A stretch of DNA of 64,000 bases, from the NCBI GenBank assembly GCA_944386055.1, contig CALWZP010000005.1, positions 45,328-109,327 on the forward strand. The letters are read 5' to 3'. A program made the translations under genes and the position numbers. The DNA is from an uncultured Oscillospiraceae bacterium. Its GTDB lineage: Bacteria > Bacillota > Clostridia > Oscillospirales > Oscillospiraceae. Within the stretch, counting starts at the first letter, position 1. Each line of letters starts with the position of its first letter. Below, piece by piece: positions 34,803 to 44,003 of this stretch. The notes below the pieces were generated by a model. That model was not told where the DNA came from, ran no database searches, and saw only the letters and a list, made by a program, of their open reading frames with translations.

Positions 34803-36113
34803 TCACCTCCACTCCCCGCGCCAGCGGCCGGTCAGGGCCGCGTCCACGCACTCGTCGGTGGTGCCGTAGCACACCTGGAGCTTTTCGTCAGGGTCTGGAT
34901 AGCAGCCGGTGACATAGTTGGCCTGTTTGGCCGTGTCCACCGCGATGCACTCCACCCCCTGAGGCACCGCCCCCATGGCGGCGAGGCAGGCGCCGGACAT
35001 CAGGGTGACCCCCGCCTGGGCGAGGATGTCCACATATCCCATGTCCCGGGCCGCGTAATACAGCCACGGAGCGGTCATCACCCAGCAGGGCACCTTCACC
35101 CGTTTCCCCTGGAACCTCCGGGCGAGCAGCATCAGGTCCACCAGATTCAGGTGGGGGCAGCCCAGATAGACCATATCCACCCGGTCGGTGGTGTGATAGT
35201 TCAGGTAGTCATAGGCCGCCCGCAGCTCCGCCTCCCCGATGCACACCTCCTGCCGGGGCTTTTTTCCGCCGAAGGCGAACTCCAGGGTGGGGGCCTCGGG
35301 GGTGCTGCCGGGGATGTGGTACATCTCCACCCCGCCCCCGGTATGGATGGCGGAGTTGAGCTTCTGCAGCTGGGTGGTGGTGGGCTTGGCGGTGCCGGTG
35401 AGCACCGGGACCGCGCACTTCACCGCGCAGCCCACCGCATAGCCGAACACATCCCACTCCAGGTCGGTGCGGATGGTCCGGTCGGTGCGCACCAGCACGG
35501 TGCCATACCGGTTTTCCGTGATGTGCAGGCCATAGTAGGGCGCCTTGCCCAAAAAGCAGGTGGCGAAGGAGCCGTCAAAGTTGGCCCTGGCCCCCAGCAC
35601 CGCGTTGCAGTAGGGGATCTGAGAGCTTTCAAACCAGGAGCAGTGCTGCCCCATGGTGGGCCAGTAGGTCATGGTGAGATAGTTGGCACAGGAGTGGGAG
35701 GTGATCATCCCCATCTGCCGCAGCAGGCGGAACTCCTCCTCATGCATGGCCCGCCGGTGGAAGGCGGGGTCGTCCTGTCGGACCCCCGCCTGGCGGTAGG
35801 AGCAAATGTTGCACCGCTCCCACCCGTGGATGGGGGGCTGCTCCGGGAAGGGGGATTTGTCGGCAAAGGTGGGGATCTTGAAGTGTTCTCCCCGGGCCAC
35901 CAGCTCCCGCAGGTCCTCCACCGTGATCTTGTAATAGGGGGACATCTCCAGGCCGGGGGAGTGCATGTCGCCGGTGCCGTCCAGATCGATGAGCCGTTCG
36001 GCCCCGGAGATCTGACACATCTCCACCAGGTATTCCATGCAGATCCGGCGGACCTTGCCCCGCTCTCCCTGAAGCATTCGCTTCTCTTCGTCGGTCAGTC
36101 GTACAGTCGTCAT
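34803..36113 (-). CDS. aconitase X catalytic (large) subunit
   Basis: 436-aa DUF521/AcnX catalytic subunit with cysteine-containing blocks expected to hold the Fe-S cluster: ERCNICSYRQAG, ITSHSCANYLTM, QHCSWFESSQIPYCNAVLGA, and LMSGACLAAMGA near the end. Bacterial relatives dehydrate cis-3-hydroxy-L-proline; archaeal ones act on mevalonate 5-phosphate. The neighbours (TRAP uptake, alcohol dehydrogenase, SDR) point to catabolism of an imported hydroxy acid. No proline racemase or pyrroline reductase gene is seen here, so the substrate stays open. Confidence 0.92.
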   Translation of the reverse strand: MTTVRLTDEEKRMLQGERGKVRRICMEYLVEMCQISGAERLIDLDGTGDMHSPGLEMSPYYKITVEDLRELVARGEHFKIPTFADKSPFPEQPPIHGWERCNICSYRQAGVRQDDPAFHRRAMHEEEFRLLRQMGMITSHSCANYLTMTYWPTMGQHCSWFESSQIPYCNAVLGARANFDGSFATCFLGKAPYYGLHITENRYGTVLVRTDRTIRTDLEWDVFGYAVGCAVKCAVPVLTGTAKPTTTQLQKLNSAIHTGGGVEMYHIPGSTPEAPTLEFAFGGKKPRQEVCIGEAELRAAYDYLNYHTTDRVDMVYLGCPHLNLVDLMLLARRFQGKRVKVPCWVMTAPWLYYAARDMGYVDILAQAGVTLMSGACLAAMGAVPQGVECIAVDTAKQANYVTGCYPDPDEKLQVCYGTTDECVDAALTGRWRGEWR

Positions 36114-36152
36114 TGGCAGTTCACCTGATCTTCCGCGCGGGAGGCGCCGGCG

Positions 36153-37301
36153 TCAGGGCCGGTGGGCCAGGTCTTCCGGAATGGGGCAGCCGATGTACAC
36201 CACATCCTTCAGCGCGCCGCTGCAGGAATCCTCCAGAGCCTCCTTGATCTGGTCCAGGGTGAAGCGGTTGGTCAGCAGCGCGTCGATGTCGATCTGCCCG
36301 TTGCGGTACATCTCCATGTATTTGGGGATATCCCGGCGCAGGGTGACGCCGCCCATGACGCAGCCGGTGATCTTGCGGCCCCGGAGGAAATCAAAGTAGT
36401 TGATGTCATTGCACCACTCCGCGTCGTGGTGGCCGTGGCCCACGATGACCATCTGGCCCCAGCCGCCGGTGATGTCCCACATCTGCTTCTTGATGCCCTT
36501 GCCGGCCACCGCCACAAAGGAGTGCTCCACGCCCAGGCCCCGGGTGATCTTCATGACCTCCTCCACCACATTGCACTCCTTGGGGTTGAGCACATGGGTG
36601 GCGCCGAACCGCTTGGCGGCCTCCAGCTTTTCCGGCATGGTGTCGATGCCGATGATGGGGCACGCGCCGGAGTATTTGGCGCCCATGATGGCGGACAGGC
36701 CCACGCCGCCGCAGCCGCAGACGGCGAAGCTCTCCCCCGCCCGCACCTGGCACCGGTTGAGCACCGCACCGAACCCGGACATGAAGCCGCAGGCCAGGGC
36801 GGAGCCCACCTCGAAGGGGATGTCGTCGTCCAGCTTGCACAGCATGGACTCGTGGGCGTTGCAGTACTCGGCGAAGCCGCTGGTGCCCGAGCAGGTCTGG
36901 ATGCACCGCTCCCCATTGAGGCGGGTGTGGCAGCCGGGGATGCGGAACAGCTCGGTGGTCATGGCGTGGGCCTGGCAGAACCAGGGGTGGCCCTTCAGGC
37001 AGGGCTCGCACTGGCCGCAGCCCTGGCGCACCTCGGAGCAGATCACCCGGTCGCCGGGCTTGACATAGGTGACCTTGGAGCCCACCTTGGTGACCACGCC
37101 GGCGATCTCGTGGCCGGCCATGCCGGGGCCCTCATAGGCGCCGTGGTCGCCGGTGAGGGCGTGGATATCGCTGTGGCAGATGGTGCAGGTCATCACCTTC
37201 AGCTGGACCTCCTCGTCGCCGGGCTCGGCCACTTCCACCTCTTCCACCACGATGTTCTGATAGGGACCCATCTTGGGCATCAGCGCCGCTTTGCATCTCA
37301 T
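36153..37301 (-). CDS. zinc-dependent alcohol dehydrogenase
   Basis: About 382-aa medium-chain dehydrogenase. Catalytic zinc ligands are in TCTICHSDIHALTG and GHEIAGVV. Structural-zinc cysteines are in VRQGCGQCEPCLKGHPWFC, and the NAD-binding glycine motif is VCGCGGVGLSAI. It has a Cys-rich insertion (PGCHTRLNGERCIQTCSGTSG) in the position typical of class III-like ADHs. ATG 37301 is preferred (12 nt after AGAAGGG); ATG 37313 is in frame. It probably oxidises a hydroxyl in the pathway of this operon. Confidence 0.92.
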   Translation of the reverse strand: MRCKAALMPKMGPYQNIVVEEVEVAEPGDEEVQLKVMTCTICHSDIHALTGDHGAYEGPGMAGHEIAGVVTKVGSKVTYVKPGDRVICSEVRQGCGQCEPCLKGHPWFCQAHAMTTELFRIPGCHTRLNGERCIQTCSGTSGFAEYCNAHESMLCKLDDDIPFEVGSALACGFMSGFGAVLNRCQVRAGESFAVCGCGGVGLSAIMGAKYSGACPIIGIDTMPEKLEAAKRFGATHVLNPKECNVVEEVMKITRGLGVEHSFVAVAGKGIKKQMWDITGGWGQMVIVGHGHHDAEWCNDINYFDFLRGRKITGCVMGGVTLRRDIPKYMEMYRNGQIDIDALLTNRFTLDQIKEALEDSCSGALKDVVYIGCPIPEDLAHRP

Positions 37302-37369
37302 AACATATTCCATCCCTTCTGAAAAAATGTACAGGCCGTCGGGGCCGTGACTGATGGTATTCCGGCGGT

Positions 37370-38155
37370 TCAGGCCAGGTCGCTGCCGCCGTCGCAGGTG
37401 AGGCACTGGCCGGTGACGAACAGGTTCTCCTGGGCAAAGAACAGGATCACCCGTGCGATGTCCAGGGCGGAGGCCACCCGGTCCAGAGGGGTCTTGTTCT
37501 TTACGATCTCATACTCCCGGGGGGTGGCGTCGATCTTCATGGGGGTGTCCACCATGCCGGGGGCCACGGCATTGACGGCGATGTTGTCCTTGCCGTACTT
37601 CATGGCAAAGGCCTTGGTCTGGCAGATGGCGCCCGCCTTGGAGGCGGTGTAGGCGGGGGTGCTGTAATTGCCGTGGATTCCGGTGACCGAGGTGACATTG
37701 ACGATGCGGCCGAAGTGGTGCTCCCGCATGCTGGGGATCACCGCCAGGTTCATCAGGTAGTGGCCGTAGTCATGGACCTTGAAAAAGCTGAGATAGGTCT
37801 CCTCGTCCAGCTTGTCGAACAGGGTGCCGAAGAAGGTCTCGCCGGGCTTCAGCCGGGACTCGATGCCCGCGTTGTTGATGAGGATCTCCACCTTGCCGAA
37901 GGTGTCCAGCACCGTCCCCACGCTCTTCTTCACCGACTCCGGGCTGCTGACATCGGTGGAGAGCGCAAGGACCTGATCGGTATATTTCAGGCACGCCTGC
38001 CGCACCCCCTCCAGCTTCTCCGCCCGCCGGCCCAGCAGGGCCACCCTGGCGCCGCCCTTGGCCAGCTCGATGGCGGTGGCCTCTCCGATCCCGGAGCCCG
38101 CGCCTGTCACGATGGCTGTGCGCCCCTCAAAGCCGTATTCCTTGTACTGTACCAT
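37370..38155 (-). CDS. short-chain dehydrogenase/reductase
   Basis: 261-aa SDR: cofactor motif VTGAGSGIGEAT, NNAG motif ILINNAGIE, catalytic Ser and YxxxK in VTSVTGIHGNYSTPAYTASK, and C-terminal DGGSDLA. First gene of the SDR-ADH-AcnX-TRAP operon, following its promoter at 38243-38271. GCGAAAGGATGG precedes the ATG. The substrate is probably a hydroxy or keto acid of the same pathway. Confidence 0.93.
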   Translation of the reverse strand: MVQYKEYGFEGRTAIVTGAGSGIGEATAIELAKGGARVALLGRRAEKLEGVRQACLKYTDQVLALSTDVSSPESVKKSVGTVLDTFGKVEILINNAGIESRLKPGETFFGTLFDKLDEETYLSFFKVHDYGHYLMNLAVIPSMREHHFGRIVNVTSVTGIHGNYSTPAYTASKAGAICQTKAFAMKYGKDNIAVNAVAPGMVDTPMKIDATPREYEIVKNKTPLDRVASALDIARVILFFAQENLFVTGQCLTCDGGSDLA

Positions 38156-38242
38156 CCTGAGCCATCCTTTCGCAATTTCAAAATGTATTTCGCGTTGTAA
38201 GTTTTGCCTAAAATCCGGGGGTCTGCCTCTTTTTGCATGACC

Positions 38243-38271
38243 ATTTTAGCTAACGCCGGTGGGGAATACAA
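38243..38271 (-). promoter_or_regulatory. promoter of the SDR-ADH-AcnX-TRAP operon
   Basis: TTGTAT (38271-38266), 17-bp spacer, TAAAAT (38248-38243), about 90 bp before the SDR start. Its -35 is only 12 bp from the -35 of the divergent regulator promoter. Confidence 0.72.
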
Positions 38272-38283
38272 GCCAGCAAAGCA

Positions 38284-38312
38284 TTGACAAAAAAGTGGGA
38301 ACATACTACAAT
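38284..38312 (+). promoter_or_regulatory. promoter of the PucR/CdaR-type regulator gene
   Basis: Consensus TTGACA (38284-38289), 17-bp spacer, TACAAT (38307-38312). The back-to-back arrangement allows one operator to control both directions. About 118 bp of leader precedes the start codon. Confidence 0.85.
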
Positions 38313-38429
38313 CTGTTGGGTAACGAAGCGCCCCGGATGCGGCGGACGGCAGGCGGGAAATGCCCGGTCCGGCCGGGAATCCGTCTGCTCCGCCCGGCCG
38401 CGCAGCCGTTCCGGAAGGGAGGTCTCCCC

Positions 38430-39935
38430 ATGTATCTCAACGCCAGCCTGCTGTTTGAGGAACTGCAGAAGGTCTTTCCCGTGACTCGCACAGGCCCCGT
38501 TCTCCATGACGAGCATCTCCATCCGCCGCTGCTCTACCGGCCGGGGATGGAGATGCGCCCGGATCAGATCTATGTGGGGCGGGGGCCGGATTTCGACCCC
38601 CAGGTGATCCCCCCGGAACGCAGCTGCATCATCTGTATCGGTCCGCCGCCGGAGCGCTATCTGCGCAGCCGGGCCGCCTGCCTTGTGGTGGAGGAGCCGC
38701 TGGAGGTGGGGGCGCTGCTCAACCAGCTTCAGGACATCTTCGAGGTATTCCGGCGATGGGAGCTCCGGCTGGAGGCTATGATCCAGGACAACGCGGGCAT
38801 TCAGGAGATCCTCAACGAGAGCCAGCCCCTGTTCCCCGGAAACTTCTTTCTGCTTCTGGATGTGAACTACCGGGTGATGGCCACCACCAGCGAGCACAAC
38901 TATGTCATGGACCAGAGCGGCTGCACCCCCTCCTCGGTGCTGACCCGGTTCAAAAAGGATCCGGAGTACGCCCGGATGCGCTATCACCGGGAGATCTTTC
39001 TCTACCGGGGGCTCTACTTCGACCACGGCATCCTCACCCACCACATCTTTCTCAACGACGAGCTGTGCGGCACCTTCACCCTGACGGAAAAGGAGGCGGG
39101 AATCACCGACGGCCGGTGGACCCTGTTCGGCCGCCTGGCCCGCCTGGTGGACCACTACTATCAGCAGCGCTTCTATCTGCTCCACTCCACGGCCCTGCGC
39201 CCTGCGGCGGTGTTCTCCCAGCTGCTGAAGGGGGAGATCGTGTCCAAGAAGGATCTGAGCCAGTCCCTGAAAAGCGTGGGCTGGAATGTGGAGGATGAAT
39301 ATGTGGTGTGCTTCATCTCGGTCCACGAGTCGGACAAAAAGATCCACTCCGCCTCCTATTTGTGCCAGCAGCTGGAGGCCATTTTGATCTACGCCCTGGC
39401 GCTGGAGTACCAGACCGATATCGCGGTGATCATGAACACCACCAAGATCGCCTCCAAAGCGGGGCAGTCTCAGGAGACCTTCCGCGCCTTTCTCAGCGAG
39501 GGGATGCTCCAGGCGGGCGTCAGCCGGCCCTTCCACGATATGATGCAGCTGAAAAATTATTATCAGCAGGCCCGGGCCGCCGTCACCGTGGGGTCCGGCC
39601 TGGAGCCCGGCAGGCCGGTCTACCGCTTTGAGGCGCTCCTCCTGCCCTATATGCTGTCCAACCTGTCCGGGGGGATCGAGGCGGAGACCCTCTGTCCCCG
39701 AGGCCTTCTGGAGATGCGGGAGCAGGACCGGAAGCGGGGCTCCGCCTACCTGCAGACGCTGGACACCTATTTCCGCACCGGCTGCAACGCCACCCAGGCG
39801 GCCCGGGAGCTGTACATCAACCGCAGTACCTTTCTGGAGCGGATGGCGAGGATCTGGAAATTTCTCAATGTGGATCAAGAGGACTATGACACCAGGCTGT
39901 ATCTGATGCTCTGCCTGCGGCTGCTCCGCCCCTGA
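38430..39935 (+). CDS. PucR/CdaR-type transcriptional regulator
   Basis: 501-aa regulator. Its C-terminus is a PucR-type HTH: LDTYFRTGCNATQAARELYI then NRSTFLERMARIWKFL, the domain that ends most PucR/CdaR proteins. The N-terminal region resembles the PucR sensory domain (EVGALLNQLQDIFEVFRRWE linker with possible coiled coil), and the middle has a GGDEF-like/CdaR fold segment. ATG 38430 follows GGAAGGGAGGTC. Divergent from the AcnX operon and followed by an oxidoreductase gene; it is the likely local regulator responding to the pathway substrate. Confidence 0.85.
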   Translation: MYLNASLLFEELQKVFPVTRTGPVLHDEHLHPPLLYRPGMEMRPDQIYVGRGPDFDPQVIPPERSCIICIGPPPERYLRSRAACLVVEEPLEVGALLNQLQDIFEVFRRWELRLEAMIQDNAGIQEILNESQPLFPGNFFLLLDVNYRVMATTSEHNYVMDQSGCTPSSVLTRFKKDPEYARMRYHREIFLYRGLYFDHGILTHHIFLNDELCGTFTLTEKEAGITDGRWTLFGRLARLVDHYYQQRFYLLHSTALRPAAVFSQLLKGEIVSKKDLSQSLKSVGWNVEDEYVVCFISVHESDKKIHSASYLCQQLEAILIYALALEYQTDIAVIMNTTKIASKAGQSQETFRAFLSEGMLQAGVSRPFHDMMQLKNYYQQARAAVTVGSGLEPGRPVYRFEALLLPYMLSNLSGGIEAETLCPRGLLEMREQDRKRGSAYLQTLDTYFRTGCNATQAARELYINRSTFLERMARIWKFLNVDQEDYDTRLYLMLCLRLLRP

Positions 39936-39997
39936 GCGGCGGGCCCCGTCAGACAGATTGTGGGGTGCCGCCCTGTTTTCTCCCATAGATTGCTGGA

Positions 39998-40026
39998 TTG
40001 TGTTTCCCCCGGCCGGCCGATACAAT
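39998..40026 (+). promoter_or_regulatory. promoter of the FAD oxidoreductase gene
   Basis: TTGTGT (39998-40003), 17-bp spacer, TACAAT (40021-40026), about 70 bp before the start codon. Confidence 0.7.
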
Positions 40027-40094
40027 GGTCTTGACAGATCAAGTATCGCGCCCGCCGGGGGATCTTCCGTTCGGGGGCGGAGGAGGAATGACCC

Positions 40095-41354
40095 ATGGAC
40101 AGCTATCTGACAGAGCCCCGGCGGAGGACGCCGGTGGCCGCCGCCACCCAGGTCCTGGTGGCGGGAGGCGGCATCGCGGGGATCGCCGCCGCCCTGGCGG
40201 CGGCCCGGCACGGGAAGCAGGTCACCCTGCTGGAGCGGCAGTTCGCCCTGGGGGGGATGGCCACGCTGGGGCTGGTCACCATCTACCTCCCCCTGTGCGA
40301 CGGCAGGGGGAACCAGCTGGTGTTCGGGATCGGGGAGGAGCTGCTGCGCCTGTCCATCCGCCATGCCCACAAGGGCAGCTATCCCTCCGCATGGCTCGAC
40401 GGCGGGACAAAGCAGGCGCGGGTCCAGCGCCGGTTCACCGCCCAGTTCAACCCCCAGCTGTTCGCCCTGGATGCCGAACGGCTTCTGCTGGAGGCGGGGG
40501 TACGCATCCTGTACGGCACCCTGGCGGTGGACGCGGTGGTGGAGGACGGCGCAATCCGGGCGGTGATCGTGGAAAACAAGTCGGGCCGCACCGCCATCGC
40601 CGCCGAGGCCGTCATCGACTGCACCGGCGACGCGGACCTGTGCGCCCTGGCCGGTGCGCCCACCCGCCTGAAGGAAGGGGGGAACGGCCTGGCCAGCTGG
40701 TACTACTACGCAGACGGCGGGCAGGTAAAGCTGAACATGTTCGGTCTGGCGGATGTGGTCCCCCAGCGGGAGGACTCCCGCCCAGGCGGTCAGAGCGCCT
40801 ATCAGGCCGAGAAAACCGAGAGTCTGGACCCGGGCTATCGCTTCTCCGGTGTGGACGGCTATGAGCTGAGCGAGGCGGTGCTGGCCGCCCACAGAAGGAT
40901 GTTCGACGACATCCTCGCCCGGCGGGAGGCGGCCCCCTCGCTGGTCCCGGTGACCATGTCCACCATCCCGCTGGTGCGCATGTCCCGCCGGCTGGAGGGC
41001 GTGGCCGTCATGACCCGGTCGGACGACCACCGCCGGCTGGCGGACAGCGTGGGGATGACAGGGGACTGGTGCCGGCGGGGCCCCGCCTACGAGATCCCCT
41101 TCGGGGCGCTGCACTGCGCCCGGATCAAAAACCTGCTGGCGGCCGGGCGCGACATCTCCGCTGACGACGAGATGTGGAATGTCACCCGGGTCATCCCCCC
41201 CTGCGCCGTCACGGGGCAGGCGGCGGGCACCGCCGCCGCTCTGGGCAGCGATTTCACCGCGACGGATATCACCGAGCTTCAGCGTCTGCTGGCGGCAGAC
41301 GGGGTAAAGCTCCATCTGACGGAAGGAGAGTGCGAGGGATATGAGCCCCTATGA
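40095..41354 (+). CDS. FAD-dependent oxidoreductase (FAD_oxidored family)
   Basis: 419-aa flavoprotein. The Rossmann motif VLVAGGGIAGIAAALAAARH lies near residue 20 and is followed by VTLLERQFALGGMATLG, typical of the family named for its conserved GG(M/A)AT stretch. VIDCTGDADLCALAG and CAVTGQAAGTAAAL are the other conserved blocks. It probably oxidises a small hydroxy or amino acid, or an unsaturated acid. ATG 40095 follows GGAGGAGGAATGACCC. Its end overlaps the MBL gene by 14 bp. Confidence 0.88.
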   Translation: MDSYLTEPRRRTPVAAATQVLVAGGGIAGIAAALAAARHGKQVTLLERQFALGGMATLGLVTIYLPLCDGRGNQLVFGIGEELLRLSIRHAHKGSYPSAWLDGGTKQARVQRRFTAQFNPQLFALDAERLLLEAGVRILYGTLAVDAVVEDGAIRAVIVENKSGRTAIAAEAVIDCTGDADLCALAGAPTRLKEGGNGLASWYYYADGGQVKLNMFGLADVVPQREDSRPGGQSAYQAEKTESLDPGYRFSGVDGYELSEAVLAAHRRMFDDILARREAAPSLVPVTMSTIPLVRMSRRLEGVAVMTRSDDHRRLADSVGMTGDWCRRGPAYEIPFGALHCARIKNLLAAGRDISADDEMWNVTRVIPPCAVTGQAAGTAAALGSDFTATDITELQRLLAADGVKLHLTEGECEGYEPL

Positions 41355-42057
41355 GGTCATTCAGATCGACGAGAGCAGCTGGCGGATCGAGGACAAGATC
41401 GTGCGGGCATTCCTGTTTGAGGGGACGGACCGGGCCATGCTGGTGGACACCACCACCGGCTCCGGAGATCTGGCCGCGGCGGTCCGTGCTCTCACCACAA
41501 AGCCCGTGCTGCTGGTGAACACCCACGCGGACGACGACCACATCGGCTGCAACGGGCAGTTCGATCTGGCGTACATGCACCCGGCGGAATTTGCCTATTA
41601 CGCCGAGATGCGCAGGCCGGGCTTCGCCCCGCCCGCTCCCCTTCAGGACGGGGAAATCATTGACCTGGGCGGACGGCGCTTTGAGGTGATCCTCATCCCG
41701 GGCCACACCTATGGGAGCATCGCCCTGCTGGAGCGGGAGCGCCGGGTGCTCGTCGGGGGGGACGCCGTGTCCAGCACGCCGGTGTTCATCTTCGGACGGA
41801 TGCGGAATCTGGCGGCCTTTCAGGTCAGCCTCCGCCGCCTGCGGTCCCGTTGGGACGAGTTCGATGTGGTCTACCCCTCTCACGGGGTGTTTCCCATCCA
41901 CAAAAAGCAGATCGACAACGAGCTTCAGTGCGCCGCCCGGCTGGAGCGGGGAGAGCTCGCCCCCATGGAGCCCCCCTTTTCTCTGCCGGCCAAGATGTTC
42001 CGCTCCGACGACGCGGGATTCTATGCCACGGCGGAGCAGGACTCCGGCCCCGCATGA
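41341..42057 (+). CDS. MBL-fold metallohydrolase with HxDxDH-type metal motif
   Basis: 238-aa metallo-beta-lactamase fold protein. The first metal motif reads NTHADDDHIG, with Asp in place of the usual second His of HxHxDH. IPGHTYGS, VLVGGDAVSS and VYPSHGVFP supply the remaining ligands. Translationally coupled to the FAD oxidoreductase and likely to hydrolyse a pathway ester, lactone or thioester; the substrate is unknown. Confidence 0.87.
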   Translation: MSPYEVIQIDESSWRIEDKIVRAFLFEGTDRAMLVDTTTGSGDLAAAVRALTTKPVLLVNTHADDDHIGCNGQFDLAYMHPAEFAYYAEMRRPGFAPPAPLQDGEIIDLGGRRFEVILIPGHTYGSIALLERERRVLVGGDAVSSTPVFIFGRMRNLAAFQVSLRRLRSRWDEFDVVYPSHGVFPIHKKQIDNELQCAARLERGELAPMEPPFSLPAKMFRSDDAGFYATAEQDSGPA

Positions 42058-42100
42058 CATCCCGCCCTTCTTCCGCGCTTTCGTTCCGCCCTGCAAATGA

Positions 42101-42140
42101 GAAAGAGGCGGCCGCGCCAAATGGCGCGGCCGCCTCTTTC
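42101..42140. terminator. bidirectional terminator between the MBL gene and typA
   Basis: 19-bp perfect inverted repeat (42101-42119 / 42122-42140) rich in GC, followed by TTTATG on the plus strand and by TTTC-rich sequence on the minus strand. Confidence 0.85.
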
Positions 42141-42152
42141 TTTATGTGCGTG

Positions 42153-43982
42153 TCAGCTGTTTTTGGCCCGATGCTGGGCCTTCATCCGCTGTTCGTGGTT
42201 CAGAATGCGCTTGCGGATGCGCAGAGACTGGGGCGTGACCTCCAGCAGCTCGTCGTCCGCCAGAAACTCCAGACACTGCTCCAGACTCATCTGCCGGGGT
42301 GGGGTCAGGCGCAGGGCGTCGTCCGAGCCGGAGGCCCGCATGTTGGTCAGCTGCTTCTTCTTGCACACATTGACGGTGATGTCCTCCATCTTGGGGCACA
42401 GGCCCACCACCATTCCCTCGTACACCGGCACACCGGCGCCGATGAACAGGGTGCCCCTCTCCTGGGCGGCGTACAGGCCGTAGGTCACCGATTCTCCCGT
42501 CTCGTGGGCCACCAGAGAGCCGGTGTTGCGCCGGTTGATCTCCCCCTTATAAGGGGCGTACTTCTCAAAGACGGAGGCCAGGATGCCCTCCCCCTTGGTG
42601 TCGGTGAGGAACTCGTTGCGGTAGCCGAACAGCCCCCGGGACGGGACCAGGAACTCCAGCTTGGTGCGGGTGCCCACGGGGGTCATGGAGAGGAACTCCC
42701 CCTTCCGGGCGCCCAGCTTCTCCATCACCGCGCCCACATTGTCGGCGGGGACATCCACCACCACCCGCTCGATGGGCTCGCACTTTACCCCGTCGATCTC
42801 CTGATAGAGCACCCGGGGCGGGGAGACCTGGAACTCATAGCCCTCCCGGCGCATGGTCTCGATGAGGATGGACAGGGACATCTCTCCCCGGCCCGCCACA
42901 TTGAAGGCCTCGGTGGTGTCCGTCTCGGTGACCCGGAGGGAGACATCCTTCTGGGTCTCCCGGAACAGGCGGTCCCGGATCTGCCGGGAGGTGACGAACT
43001 TGCCCTCCCGCCCGGCGAAGGGGGAGTCGTTCACCGAGAATGTCATCTCCATGGTGGGGGCGGAGATCTTCACAAACTCAATGGGCTCCACACATTCGGG
43101 GGCGCAGATGGTGTCCCCGATGGTGATGTCCCCGATGCCGCTCATAGCGATGATGTTCCCCGCGTCGGCATACTCCACCGGCGCGCGGTTGAGTCCGGCA
43201 AACTGATACAGGGCGGTGGCCTTGGCCCGCTTGCTCACCTGATCGGGATCGTGGTAGTTGCACACCACGATCTCCTGATTCTGATGAATGGTCCCCCGCT
43301 CGATGCGGCCGATGGCGATGCGGCCCACAAACTCGTTGTAGTCGATGGAGGAGACCAGCATCTGGAAGGGCTTGTCCACATCCGCCTCCGGTGCGGGGAT
43401 ATAGTTCAGGATGGTCTCAAACAGGGGCTTTAAGTCGGTGCCCGGCACATCGGGGGAGTAGGAGGCGGTGCCCTGCCGGCCGGAGCAGAACAGCATGGGG
43501 GAGTCCAGCTGCTCGTCGGTGGCGTCCAGGTCCAGCAGCAGCTCCAGCACCTCGTCCACCACCTCGTGGATGCGCTGGTCGGGGCGGTCGATCTTGTTCA
43601 CCACCACGATGACCCGGTGGCCCAGCTCCAGGGCCTTGGACAGGACGAAGCGGGTTTGGGGCATGGGGCCCTCCGCGGCGTCCACCAGCAGGATGACGCC
43701 GTTGACCATCTTCAAAATGCGCTCCACCTCGCCGCCGAAGTCGGCATGCCCCGGAGTGTCCACGATGTTGATCTTCACATCGCCGTACTGCACGGCGGTG
43801 TTCTTGGCCAGGATGGTGATGCCCCGCTCCCGCTCCAGGTCGTTGGAGTCCATCACCCGCTCCACAATGGCCTGGTTGTCCCGGTACACGCCGCCCTGCT
43901 TGAGCATCTCGTCCACCAGCGTGGTCTTGCCGTGGTCTACATGGGCGATGATCGCGACATTTCTCAGTTTCTCATTCTTCAT
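42153..43982 (-). CDS. typA: ribosome-associated GTPase TypA/BipA
   Basis: 609-aa translational GTPase of the EF-G family. The G1 motif is HVDHGKTT (residues 14-21), the G3 motif is DTPGHADFG, the G4 motif is NKID, and ERERGITI is switch I. It acts in ribosome assembly and stress adaptation. The gene is intact and starts at ATG 43982 behind AGGAGGAACAGGT. A second, truncated copy of its first 20 codons and ribosome site lies 290 bp upstream, created by insertion of a hairpin-rich element between the promoter and the full gene (see findings). Confidence 0.97.
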   Translation of the reverse strand: MKNEKLRNVAIIAHVDHGKTTLVDEMLKQGGVYRDNQAIVERVMDSNDLERERGITILAKNTAVQYGDVKINIVDTPGHADFGGEVERILKMVNGVILLVDAAEGPMPQTRFVLSKALELGHRVIVVVNKIDRPDQRIHEVVDEVLELLLDLDATDEQLDSPMLFCSGRQGTASYSPDVPGTDLKPLFETILNYIPAPEADVDKPFQMLVSSIDYNEFVGRIAIGRIERGTIHQNQEIVVCNYHDPDQVSKRAKATALYQFAGLNRAPVEYADAGNIIAMSGIGDITIGDTICAPECVEPIEFVKISAPTMEMTFSVNDSPFAGREGKFVTSRQIRDRLFRETQKDVSLRVTETDTTEAFNVAGRGEMSLSILIETMRREGYEFQVSPPRVLYQEIDGVKCEPIERVVVDVPADNVGAVMEKLGARKGEFLSMTPVGTRTKLEFLVPSRGLFGYRNEFLTDTKGEGILASVFEKYAPYKGEINRRNTGSLVAHETGESVTYGLYAAQERGTLFIGAGVPVYEGMVVGLCPKMEDITVNVCKKKQLTNMRASGSDDALRLTPPRQMSLEQCLEFLADDELLEVTPQSLRIRKRILNHEQRMKAQHRAKNS

Positions 43983-43995
43983 ACCTGTTCCTCCT
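43923..43995. repeat. direct repeat copy A (typA 5' end, intact gene side)
   Basis: 73 bp containing the typA ribosome site and first 20 codons. It recurs at 44213-44285 (offset 290 bp) with only two differences. It flanks the hairpin-rich element. Confidence 0.95.
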
Positions 43996-44003
43996 AACTG
44001 ATG

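Noticed and set aside
38250..41315. 1021-codon minus-strand frame
   Set aside because: Shadow of the PucR-type regulator and FAD oxidoreductase genes, which have promoters, ribosome sites and conserved domains.
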